A DNA stretch of 16,223 nucleotides, from positions 1 to 16,223 of the forward strand of contig UQUH01000041.1 of the NCBI GenBank assembly GCA_900544245.1, written 5' to 3'. Position numbers and translations under genes: made by a program. This document shows, one piece after another, positions 1 through 6,769 of the stretch (positions are counted from its first letter, which is position 1; every line of letters starts with the position of its first letter). The notes beneath the pieces are model-generated. The model saw only the letters and a program-made list of their open reading frames with translations, was not told where the DNA came from and ran no database searches. The DNA comes from an uncultured Coriobacteriaceae bacterium (GTDB lineage: Bacteria > Actinomycetota > Coriobacteriia > Coriobacteriales > QAMH01).

Positions 1-693
1 ATTGGCGTTCGGGGCCGGCGCCTCGCCCGGCGGGAAGCCGACGAAGTTGAAGAACATGATGGAGACGGCGACGACGAGCACTGCCGTGACGACCTGCATC
101 ACGACGCGAGCCGTGACGGCACGCTTGTGCAAGTCCGTACCCTCCTCGATCTTGGCCGCGAGCCAGCACGCACCCTGCAAGATGATGGTCGACAGACCGA
201 GCAGACCGCACAAAAGCGGGAACGGCGTGAGCAGACCAAAGAACGAGCCAATATAGTTACCTGCGGCATCGAGCGGCACACCCTGCAGGCAATTGCCGAG
301 GGCGACGCCAAAGAGCAGGGCGGGAACGAGAGACCCCACGAAGAAGCAGACGTCCCAGAACTTCTGCCACTTCGGGTCATGCGCACGAAACTCGAGGCTC
401 ACCGCACGGATGATGAGACCGAAAAGCACGAGCATGATGGCCAGGTAGAAGCCGGAAAACACGGTCGCGTATGCGGGCGCGAACGCGGCGAACAGGGCGC
501 CACCCGCAGTGAGCAGCCAGACCTCGTTGCCATCCCAGACCGGACCGATGGAGGTCATGAGGGCGCGCTTTTCGCCCGGGGTCTTGGCCACAAAGGGCGA
601 GAGGATGCCCGCGCCCAGATCGAAGCCATCGAGAACATAGTACGCGCTGATGAGCACGGCGATGATGATGAACCAGAGGATGGGGAGCGTCAT
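1..693 (-). CDS. cydB: Cytochrome bd quinol oxidase subunit II (CydB), 3' end cut by window edge
   Basis: Subunit II of the membrane-bound cytochrome bd oxidase, which oxidises quinol and reduces O2 to water with high affinity. The first 231 residues are present and read open to base 1, whereas family members are about 335-380 residues, so roughly the last third is missing from the window. The N-terminus starts MTLPILWFII and leads into the family motif GFDLGAG (residues 23-29), then GPVWDGNEVWLLTAGGALFA (50-69) and IRAVSLEFR (95-103), followed by further hydrophobic membrane segments. The ATG overlaps the cydA stop in an ATGA quartet (690-693), so translation is coupled and gives the two subunits in step. 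Whether a small CydX-like subunit or cydCD follows cannot be seen. The identity is secure. Confidence 0.96.
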   Translation of the reverse strand, partial: MTLPILWFIIIAVLISAYYVLDGFDLGAGILSPFVAKTPGEKRALMTSIGPVWDGNEVWLLTAGGALFAAFAPAYATVFSGFYLAIMLVLFGLIIRAVSLEFRAHDPKWQKFWDVCFFVGSLVPALLFGVALGNCLQGVPLDAAGNYIGSFFGLLTPFPLLCGLLGLSTIILQGACWLAAKIEEGTDLHKRAVTARVVMQVVTAVLVVAVSIMFFNFVGFPPGEAPAPNAN

Positions 694-2090
694 GATGCAT
701 CACCTTCCTGCGCCTCGACGGTGTCCGTTTTCTGGGCCTCGGCAAGGCACTTCTCGGGACCGCTCTTGACGATCTTGGAGAAGATGCGCGCCCATGCGAT
801 GAAAATCACCAGATAGATGACGATGAAGAGGCAAATCGTGATGAGAAGCTGATCGGCCGGCACTGACGGCGAGATGGCGTCGAGCGTCTTGAGCTCGCCC
901 GTGACGATCCACGGCTGCCTACCGACCTCGGCTGTCGCCCAGCCAAATTGAATGGCCAAAAACGGGGCAATCCACAGGAAGCCCATCACGACATAAGGCC
1001 ACCGCTTGGTCTTGAGCTTCTTGCCGAAGGCCATGATGAGCGCAAGCAACACACCTAGCATGATGACACCCATCATGACGATCATGATGTGATAGGACTG
1101 GAAAGTGAGCTGTACCTCCGTGGCCGTAGGCGTGCTGCCGGGATCGGCCGCCTCGATGTCATTGAGGCCGGGGTATTCGGCGCTGAAATCGCCAGCAGCG
1201 AGGAACGAGGTCAAACCCGGAATCGACGGACCGATGACCGTGCCATTTTCGGTATCGACGATGCCAAAGAGGTACATGGGCACGGGCTCGGTCTCGTACT
1301 GGCCCTCCATCGCGGCGAGCTTGGTCGGCTGCTCGTCGGCAACGACCTGGGCCTGCATGTGCGCGACCGGCATCATGAGCACCATGCACACGAGCGTGAC
1401 GATGGCGCCCCAGCGCATCATCTTGGTGACGAACTCGGGGTTACGACCCTTGAGATGGTAGTACGCGGCAATCGCCATGGCGATGAACGCACCGAACACG
1501 AGAAGCGCGAGAACCGTGTGCAGATACGTGGGCACGGTCTGCGGATTGAATGCCGCGGCAAAGAAGTCCGTGATGATCGCCTTGCTGCCATGCGCCGTCT
1601 CGACGACCTCGTAACCCGCAGGCGTCTGCATCCACGAATTGGCGATGAGAATCCACAGCGCCGAAAGCATCGAGCCGAACCACACGAGCCAGCCGGAAAC
1701 CATGTAGAACTTGGGAGACACGCGTTTGCGACCAAAGAGGAGCACGCCCAGGAAGCACGACTCCAGGAAGAACGCGAGCAATGCCTCGGCGGCAAGCGGC
1801 GAGCCGAAGATGTCGCCCACGAAGCGCGAGTAATCGGCCCAGTTGGTGCCGAAGCTAAACTCCATGGTGATGCCCGTCGCAACGCCAACCGTAAAGGTGA
1901 GCGTAAAAATCTTTACCCAGAAACGGGCGTCAGCCTCGTCCTTGGGATCACGCGTCTTGTAGGCACGCGTCTGGGTAAGCGCGACGAACAGGCCCAGACC
2001 GATGGACAACGGCACGAACAGAAAGTGGAATATGACAGTCAACGCGAACTGAAGGCGTGACAGAAAGACCACATCGCCAAACAATTCCAT
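690..2090 (-). CDS. cydA: Cytochrome bd quinol oxidase subunit I (CydA)
   Basis: Haem-carrying, quinol-oxidising subunit of cytochrome bd, 466 residues, polytopic membrane protein. By comparison with E. coli CydA, His22 matches the His19 haem ligand, His191 (YLHTV) matches His186, and Met336 (SYHIM) matches Met393. Glu102 and Glu110 (AAEALLAFFLES) match the proton-channel glutamates 99 and 107, and Lys257/Glu262 (QPTKLAAME) match the quinol-site pair 252/257. GRQPW is at 390-394. The Q-loop is the short form, without the long insert of the E. coli protein. His334 stands where E. coli has Arg391. The chosen start has a strong Shine-Dalgarno sequence, AAAGGAGG, five bases upstream; an in-frame ATG 12 codons earlier (2126) has none and would add a non-family N-terminus. 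The stop overlaps cydB by four bases. Confidence 0.97.
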   Translation of the reverse strand: MELFGDVVFLSRLQFALTVIFHFLFVPLSIGLGLFVALTQTRAYKTRDPKDEADARFWVKIFTLTFTVGVATGITMEFSFGTNWADYSRFVGDIFGSPLAAEALLAFFLESCFLGVLLFGRKRVSPKFYMVSGWLVWFGSMLSALWILIANSWMQTPAGYEVVETAHGSKAIITDFFAAAFNPQTVPTYLHTVLALLVFGAFIAMAIAAYYHLKGRNPEFVTKMMRWGAIVTLVCMVLMMPVAHMQAQVVADEQPTKLAAMEGQYETEPVPMYLFGIVDTENGTVIGPSIPGLTSFLAAGDFSAEYPGLNDIEAADPGSTPTATEVQLTFQSYHIMIVMMGVIMLGVLLALIMAFGKKLKTKRWPYVVMGFLWIAPFLAIQFGWATAEVGRQPWIVTGELKTLDAISPSVPADQLLITICLFIVIYLVIFIAWARIFSKIVKSGPEKCLAEAQKTDTVEAQEGDAS

Positions 2091-2172
2091 GTGTCCTCCT
2101 TTAAGAACTCCGGGCAACAACGGCACCGCCCATCCCCTCTCACAGGTTTTTTCATCTTACTCCTATTAGTGT

Positions 2173-2201
2173 TTGTAGGCACCGAAAAAATCCGCTATAC
2201 T
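2173..2201 (+). promoter_or_regulatory. Promoter of tRNA-His
   Basis: A -10 hexamer TATACT (2196-2201) lies 17 bases after TTGTAG (2173-2178). The -10 is close to consensus and the -35 keeps only the TTG. It sits about 30 bases before the tRNA, as expected for a short tRNA leader. Confidence 0.6.
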
Positions 2202-2232
2202 CTCGCTTTGCGCATCGACGCAGGAAGCACAT

Positions 2233-2310
2233 GGTGGGTATAGCGCAGTTGGTTAGCGCGCCAGATTGTGGCTCTGGAGGTCGAGGGTTCGAATCCCTTT
2301 ACCCACCCCA
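2233..2310 (+). tRNA. tRNA-His (anticodon GTG)
   Basis: A full cloverleaf can be folded. The acceptor stem pairs GTGGGTA (2234-2240) with TACCCAC (2300-2306). The extra 5' G at position -1 (2233), diagnostic of tRNA-His, pairs with discriminator C (2307), and CCA is encoded (2308-2310). The anticodon loop TTGTGGC places GTG at 2268-2270, and the T loop is TTCGAAT. Decodes CAC/CAU. Confidence 0.97.
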
Positions 2311-2318
2311 TTTTCCTG

Positions 2319-2347
2319 CTGGAGCGCACGGCGATTTCGTGTATAAT
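2319..2347 (+). promoter_or_regulatory. Promoter of tRNA-Lys
   Basis: A perfect TATAAT (2342-2347) lies 16 bases before the tRNA-Lys 5' end. The hexamer 17 bases upstream, CTGGAG (2319-2324), is a poor -35. Its position in the short gap after tRNA-His means tRNA-Lys can be made on its own or by read-through from the tRNA-His promoter. Confidence 0.55.
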
Positions 2348-2363
2348 CCTTTTTCGCTGTTAC

Positions 2364-2439
<76 letters not shown>

Positions 2440-2450
2440 TGAAACGTAAA

Positions 2451-2484
2451 GGCCGAGAGCACATGCTCCCGGCCTTCTTCTTTT
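2451..2484 (+). terminator. Intrinsic terminator after tRNA-Lys
   Basis: GGCCGAGAGC (2451-2460) pairs with GCTCCCGGCC (2465-2474) across an ACAT loop, nine base pairs with one A-C mismatch, and is followed by TTCTTCTTTT. On the minus strand the same hairpin is followed by TTTACGTTT, so it may also weakly stop transcripts arriving from the convergent dehydrogenase gene. Confidence 0.85.
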
Positions 2485-2485
2485 G

Positions 2486-2585
2486 CGCAGGCAAGCTGCG
2501 AAGCGGAGGTCCAAGGGAGCGCGCCGTAAAGACCGCGAAGCGGGCTGTCGGGAAGCGACCGTCGGAGCGGAGCAGATTGCCTGCG
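2486..2585. repeat. GC-rich inverted repeat between convergent genes
   Basis: The 14-base arms 2486-2499 and 2572-2585 are complementary at 13 positions (single G-A mismatch). They enclose about 72 bases holding two copies of GCGAAGCGG (2498-2506 and 2535-2543) and two small hairpins: CCGC/GCGG around GAA at 2533-2543, and GTCG/CGAC at 2547-2559. No coding signal is seen. It lies after the tRNA-Lys terminator and 17 bases beyond the dehydrogenase stop codon. It may be a transcript-end structure, a repetitive element or a small structured RNA; the sequence alone does not decide. Confidence 0.45.
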
Positions 2586-2602
2586 TATGAGACGAGATGT
2601 TA

Positions 2603-3724
2603 TTAACCCTCGAAGGGGAAGCGGTAATCCAGGCCGAGTTCGTCGCGGATCTGCGTCATCTCCTGCTTGACGGCAGAGTTGACCGGGATGCCCTTGTCCT
2701 TGCGGTCGAGCCAGGCAAGATACTCCTTCTCGCCTGCTGTGTAGATGCGCTCTTCGCCGGGAGCCTTCTCGGACGCGCGTAGCTCGCGCGAGATGTCGCC
2801 CGCGATCTTCCTGAAGGTGTCTTGCCCCATGAACGCATCGGGATCGACCACGAAGAAGAAGTGCCCGAGACCGTACATCCGCGGGTCGCCCTCGGGAGAG
2901 ACGCCCGTGAGCGCCTTCATGAACTCGCCACCGGCAAGGGCTGCCGAGAGGATTTCGACCACGGTAGCGTATCCGTAGCCCTTGTAGCCGCCGAGGTCCT
3001 CGCCGATGCCGCCGAGCGGAGCGAGGGCCGCCGTGCCGTCGACGAGTGCCTTGAGGATTTCGTCGCTATCCGTCATGGCACTGCCGTCGCGACCGATGAC
3101 CATGCCGGCCGGCGTGGGATTGCCCTCGCGTGCGTAACGCTCGATCTTGCCGCGCTGCGAGATGGAGGTCGCGCAGTCGAGGCAGAAGGGAAAGTCCTCA
3201 TCGGTGGGAAGCGCGAAGGTGAGCGGATTGGTGCCGAGCATGTTCTCGACGCCGAAGGTCGGGGCGATGGACGGCCGGGCATTGGTACCGGTGATGCCGA
3301 TGAGCCCCTCGTCGCTCGCCATCGTCGCCCAATAGCCAGCGATGCCGTAATGCGTGGAGTTGCGGATCGCGCCACCTGCCATGCCGAGCGTCTTGGCCTT
3401 CTCGATCAGGCGCTTCATCATCTCGTAGCTCGCCACCATGCCCATGCCGTCATGCGCGTCCATAACGAGCGTGGTGGGCGTCTCCTTTAGAATCTCGATG
3501 TCGGTCTTGGGCAGCAACGTGCCGTTCTTGATGCGATCGAGGTAGATGGGCTTGAATCGGTTGATGCCGTGACTCGCGATGCCGCGGCGATCGGATTCGA
3601 TGAGGACGTCGGTGCAGATTTCGGCATCCTCGCGGGGGACGCCATACGCCTCGAAGACGTCGACCATGAAGTCGTGCATGAGGTCGAAGGGAACATAGGC
3701 TTGCGCGGTATCTTCAGTGCTCAT
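2603..3724 (-). CDS. Malate/L-lactate dehydrogenase family oxidoreductase (Ldh_2 type)
   Basis: NAD(P)-dependent 2-hydroxyacid dehydrogenase of the Ldh_2 family (includes type-2 malate/L-lactate, ureidoglycolate and sulfolactate dehydrogenases), 373 residues against about 330-370 usual. Family motifs are DRRGIASHG (45-53), the catalytic-His motif NSTHYGIAG with His125, TNARPSIAPTFG (147-158), GTNPLTFALP (164-173) and GYKGYGYA (246-253). The fold is unrelated to the classical Rossmann lactate dehydrogenases. The start at 3724 is preceded by GAGGAG; upstream in-frame ATGs at 3754 and 3766 lack a Shine-Dalgarno sequence and overlap the operator-like repeat. The substrate cannot be fixed from sequence: no allantoin or sulfolactate genes are nearby. 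A -10 element and an inverted repeat upstream suggest its own regulated promoter, separate from hypE. Probably cytoplasmic. Confidence 0.88.
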   Translation of the reverse strand: MSTEDTAQAYVPFDLMHDFMVDVFEAYGVPREDAEICTDVLIESDRRGIASHGINRFKPIYLDRIKNGTLLPKTDIEILKETPTTLVMDAHDGMGMVASYEMMKRLIEKAKTLGMAGGAIRNSTHYGIAGYWATMASDEGLIGITGTNARPSIAPTFGVENMLGTNPLTFALPTDEDFPFCLDCATSISQRGKIERYAREGNPTPAGMVIGRDGSAMTDSDEILKALVDGTAALAPLGGIGEDLGGYKGYGYATVVEILSAALAGGEFMKALTGVSPEGDPRMYGLGHFFFVVDPDAFMGQDTFRKIAGDISRELRASEKAPGEERIYTAGEKEYLAWLDRKDKGIPVNSAVKQEMTQIRDELGLDYRFPFEG

Positions 3725-3746
3725 GACTTGCTCCTCGCTGTCGTGA

Positions 3747-3775
3747 GTTGTCATTGTTCTTGACAACGTATTATC
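3747..3775 (-). promoter_or_regulatory. Dehydrogenase -10 element with operator-like inverted repeat
   Basis: On the minus strand GATAAT (3770-3775) looks like a -10 box, and the start site would fall near 3763. Directly over that point lies a perfect inverted repeat: GTTGTCA (3747-3753) and TGACAAC (3761-3767) with a 7-base spacer. That is typical of a site for a dimeric repressor blocking initiation. No good -35 is visible 16-18 bases upstream. The inverted repeat is directly seen; the operator role is inferred. Confidence 0.5.
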
Positions 3776-3811
3776 GCATGGAGATGTGAAGAGCGCGTGA
3801 GGTGCAAGAGG

Positions 3812-4828
3812 CTAGCAGATGCGGGGGAGCTGCTCGCCAACGAGCATGTCGAGGATGCGCTCGCTGCCAAAAGCGGTGCGAAGGTACACGCGTCCCTCGC
3901 CTTCGAGCACCTCTCCGATGATTGCGGCCTCGGCGCCATACTTGTCCGTGCGCATGGCCGCAAGCGCGGCGTCGGCCACCTCGGGCGCGCACACGCACAC
4001 CATCTTGCCCTCGTTTGCCACCTGGAAGACATCGTAGCCGAGCATCTCGCAGGCACCGCGCACCTGATCGTGTACGGGTACCGCTTCCTCGTCGACGCGA
4101 ATGTCGACGTGCGCCGTGTTCGCGAACTCGTTGAGCGTGGAGGCGAGACCGCCGCGCGTGGGGTCGCGAAACGCCCGGACGCTTCCAGCCGGGCACGCAT
4201 CGAGCACGGCGGCAATCATGTGGTTGAGTGGCGCGGCATCCGACTCGATCTGCGTCGAGAAGCTCAGCTCCTCGCGCGTCGAGATGATCGCGATGCCGTG
4301 ATCGCCGATGCTGCCGCTGATGAGAATCTTGTCACCCGGTTTGATGTGCGATGCGGAGAGGTCTATGCCCTCGCGCAGCTCGCCAATGCCGGCCGTGTTG
4401 ATGTAGATGCCGTCACCATGACCGCGGTTGACGACCTTGGTGTCACCCGTCACGATCTCGACACCGGCCTCCTTGGCCGTCGCCGCCATGGATGCGCACA
4501 CGCGTCGCAGGTCGTCGAGAGGGTAACCCTCCTCGAGCACGAAGCCGCAGGAGAGGTGACGTGGCGTGGCCCCGCTTGTCGCGACGTCATTGACCGTACC
4601 GCACACGGCCAGATGCCCGATGTCTCCACCAGGGAAGAAGTGCGGCGTCACCACGAAGGTGTCCGTCGAGAAGGCGATGCGGCCAGCGGGAACATCGAGC
4701 ACCGCCGCGTCGTCGCCGCGTCGCAGGGTGTCGCCAGCGTACGCCTCGAAGAACAGCTGCTCGATGATGTCACGCATCATCGTTCCGCCGCTACCATGTG
4801 CCATTAAGACCGTATCGGTTTTCTGCAT
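3812..4828 (-). CDS. hypE: Hydrogenase maturation protein HypE (carbamoyl dehydratase)
   Basis: HypE takes the carbamoyl group that HypF places on its C-terminal cysteine and dehydrates it with ATP to a thiocyanate, the source of the CN ligands of the [NiFe]-hydrogenase iron (established for the family). The protein is 338 residues, the normal length, and ends in the diagnostic PRIC with Cys338 as last residue. N-terminal AIR-synthase-like motifs are AHGSGG (10-15), GDDAAVL (38-44), GTVNDVATSGATP (77-89) and VTGDTKVV (126-133). The start lies 12 bases after the Nudix stop, and an AGGG that overlaps that stop (TAGGG) serves as a weak ribosome site, so it is probably co-translated. No hypA-D or hypF is in the window, so it is either separated from its partners or the rest lie elsewhere. 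Soluble cytoplasmic protein. Confidence 0.95.
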   Translation of the reverse strand: MQKTDTVLMAHGSGGTMMRDIIEQLFFEAYAGDTLRRGDDAAVLDVPAGRIAFSTDTFVVTPHFFPGGDIGHLAVCGTVNDVATSGATPRHLSCGFVLEEGYPLDDLRRVCASMAATAKEAGVEIVTGDTKVVNRGHGDGIYINTAGIGELREGIDLSASHIKPGDKILISGSIGDHGIAIISTREELSFSTQIESDAAPLNHMIAAVLDACPAGSVRAFRDPTRGGLASTLNEFANTAHVDIRVDEEAVPVHDQVRGACEMLGYDVFQVANEGKMVCVCAPEVADAALAAMRTDKYGAEAAIIGEVLEGEGRVYLRTAFGSERILDMLVGEQLPRIC

Positions 4829-4840
4829 GATGTAATCGCC

Positions 4841-5344
4841 CTACTCGAAAATGGAACTAATGCTGTTGTAGTGGAGGAAGATGCCCTCGTCTGCCAGGGA
4901 CCTGATTCTAGCCACATCGGCAAACGCGAAGTCCTCGACCTCCTCTTCCTGAATCGCGACCATAGACTCGTCGGCGTCAAGCTCGAGCCTGTAGACGACC
5001 ATGAAGTAATTGTTGTCGTCGTTCGGATCTTCGCGCTTGTAGGTGAGCACCTTCTCTGCTGCAACGTCAGAAACGTCCAGACCGGTTTCCTCGGCGACCT
5101 CACGACGTACCGCCGCTTCGGGCTCCTCGCCCGCGCGCACGGCGCCACCGGGGAACTCCCACCAGCCGGCACCCCATGGCTTGTCCATCTTGCGCTGCGT
5201 GATGAGGTACTTCTTGTCAGGCCTCTGCACGACGCCAAGTACGGACACGTGATATTCGCCGGGCTGCATGCTCCAGTTGTCACGCTCCATGGTCTTGCCG
5301 GTCTTGTTCATGTTCTCGTCGTAAATATCCCAGATTTCCATCAT
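4841..5344 (-). CDS. Nudix hydrolase
   Basis: Mg2+-dependent hydrolase of nucleoside-diphosphate-linked compounds, 167 residues. The Nudix box is complete: Gly67-x5-Glu73-x7-Arg81-Glu82-Val83-x-Glu85-Glu86-x-Gly88-Leu89. The N-terminus (EIWDIYDENMNKTGK) resembles the lead-in of Nudix proteins related to isopentenyl-diphosphate isomerase, but IPP isomerase activity is not implied because the sequence has the true Nudix box. The substrate is unknown. Two adjacent ATGs (5344 and 5341) are possible starts, with only a GAG as ribosome site. It lies 33 bases after ffh and 12 before hypE with no terminator visible in either gap, so it appears to belong to the tail of the ffh transcript. The link to hydrogenase maturation is only by position. 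Confidence 0.88.
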   Translation of the reverse strand: MMEIWDIYDENMNKTGKTMERDNWSMQPGEYHVSVLGVVQRPDKKYLITQRKMDKPWGAGWWEFPGGAVRAGEEPEAAVRREVAEETGLDVSDVAAEKVLTYKREDPNDDNNYFMVVYRLELDADESMVAIQEEEVEDFAFADVARIRSLADEGIFLHYNSISSIFE

Positions 5345-5377
5345 CGTTACTCGATCTTGCCAAGAGCCATTGGTTGT

Positions 5378-6763
5378 CTACATCATGTTCTTGAGTTGGC
5401 TGAGGTCGATGTCACCCAATCCCGGGATGCCCATGCGCCTCCTGCCGCGCTTGCCCTTCTTGCCGGGCTGGTTCATCGAGCTCATCATCTTCTTGACCTG
5501 CTTGCGCGTCTCGTTGTAGCGCTTGATGAGCTGGTTGACCTGCTGAATCGACATGCCACATCCATCTGCGATGCGCTTGCGTCGCGATCCGTTCAGCAGC
5601 GAGGGCTTGCGGCGCTCCTCCTTCGTCATGGAGTTGATGATCGCCTCGGTGCGGTCGAGCTCGTGCTCGTCGACCTGGCCGGCGTTCAGGGCCTTGTCAC
5701 CGCCGGGCAATGCGCTCACGAGCTTGCCAATGCCACCCATCTTGCGCGTCTGGCTAATGACCTGGAGAAAGTCGTTGAAGTCGAAGTCGGCACGTGCGAG
5801 GCGCTCGGCCTCGGCCTCCTCCATCTCGCGATCCTGAATCTCGATGGCACGCTCGATGACCGAGACGACGTCTCCCATGCCGAGGATGCGCTTTGCCATG
5901 CGGTCGGGATGGAAGATCTCGAGAGAGTCCGGACGCTCGCCAGCCGAGATGAACTCGATGGGCTTACCCGTGACCTCGAGGATGGAGAGGGCGCCACCGC
6001 CACGGGCATCGCCATCCATCTTCGACATGATGACGCCGTCGAAATCAACCTGCTCGGCAAACGCGGCGGCGACGTTCACGACATCCTGGCCCGTCATGGC
6101 ATCGACGACCATGAGAATCTGGTCGGGTTCGACGGCATCGCGAATCGCGACCGCCTCGTCCATCATCTCCTCGTCGACATGCAAGCGACCCGCGGTGTCG
6201 ATGATCACGACGTCGCGCAGGTTGTCGATGGCATCGCGCACGCCCTCCGTCGCGATCTTGACGGGATCCTTGCCGTCACCGCGATAGACGCGCACGCCCA
6301 TCTCGTCGCCAAGGGTCTGCAATTGGTCAGCGGCTGCGGGACGGTAGACGTCGCAGGCGACCAGCAGCGGGTTGTGACCTTGCTTCCCGAGGCGATACGC
6401 GAGCTTGGCCGCTGCAGTCGTCTTGCCTGAGCCCTGCAAGCCCACGAGCATGACGACACCGGGAATCCTGCTGCCAAAGGTGAGCTCGGCGGTCGTACCG
6501 CCCAGCAGCTCGGTCAGCTCGTCAAGCACGATCTTGATGACGTTTTGGCCCGGCGTGAGCGAATCCATGACCTCGGCGGTCAGGCAGCGCTCCTTGACGC
6601 GGCGCGTGAAGTTCTTGACCACCTTGTAGTTGACGTCCGCCTCGAGCAGCGCCATGCGAATCTCGCGAATGCCGTCGTTGATGTCGTCCTCGGTCAGGTG
6701 ACCCTTGGACTTGAACCCGGTAAACGCCTTTTGCAGCTTGTCGGAAAGACTCTCGAACATCAT
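5378..6763 (-). CDS. ffh: Signal recognition particle GTPase Ffh (SRP54)
   Basis: Protein subunit of the signal recognition particle: binds 4.5S RNA and hydrophobic signal sequences at the ribosome and docks with FtsY to deliver membrane proteins. It has 461 residues, usual for the family. N domain 1-95; G domain with P-loop GLQGSGKTT (108-116), DTAGRL (189-194) and the guanine-specificity motif SKMD (247-250, usually TKxD) followed by GDARGG. The M domain (from about 330) carries the RNA-binding stretch GSRRKRIADGCG and methionine-rich helices, then a basic linker GKKGKRGRRR and a conserved MGIPGLGDIDLSQLKNMM end. The Shine-Dalgarno sequence AAGGAG overlaps the ftsY stop codon (TAAGGAG). It is only two bases from the first ATG, so the second ATG (6760) may be used. 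Its placement directly after its receptor gene fits their shared function. Confidence 0.97.
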   Translation of the reverse strand: MMFESLSDKLQKAFTGFKSKGHLTEDDINDGIREIRMALLEADVNYKVVKNFTRRVKERCLTAEVMDSLTPGQNVIKIVLDELTELLGGTTAELTFGSRIPGVVMLVGLQGSGKTTAAAKLAYRLGKQGHNPLLVACDVYRPAAADQLQTLGDEMGVRVYRGDGKDPVKIATEGVRDAIDNLRDVVIIDTAGRLHVDEEMMDEAVAIRDAVEPDQILMVVDAMTGQDVVNVAAAFAEQVDFDGVIMSKMDGDARGGGALSILEVTGKPIEFISAGERPDSLEIFHPDRMAKRILGMGDVVSVIERAIEIQDREMEEAEAERLARADFDFNDFLQVISQTRKMGGIGKLVSALPGGDKALNAGQVDEHELDRTEAIINSMTKEERRKPSLLNGSRRKRIADGCGMSIQQVNQLIKRYNETRKQVKKMMSSMNQPGKKGKRGRRRMGIPGLGDIDLSQLKNMM

Positions 6764-6769
6764 CGCTCC

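Noticed and set aside
2..256. 84-codon plus-strand frame at the left edge
   Set aside because: Antisense to cydB, whose translation matches the family throughout, including the last residues at the window edge.
2091..2172. Promoter for cydA in the gap before tRNA-His
   Set aside because: TAATAG and TAAGAT are visible on the minus strand, but no acceptable -35 lies 16-18 bases upstream of either, so no specific site is called. A promoter must exist in or near this gap.
4871..6430. 519-codon open frame on the plus strand
   Set aside because: Antisense to the Nudix gene and ffh, both of which carry complete family motifs. The Leu/Val/Asp/His-rich translation is typical of a GC-rich shadow frame.
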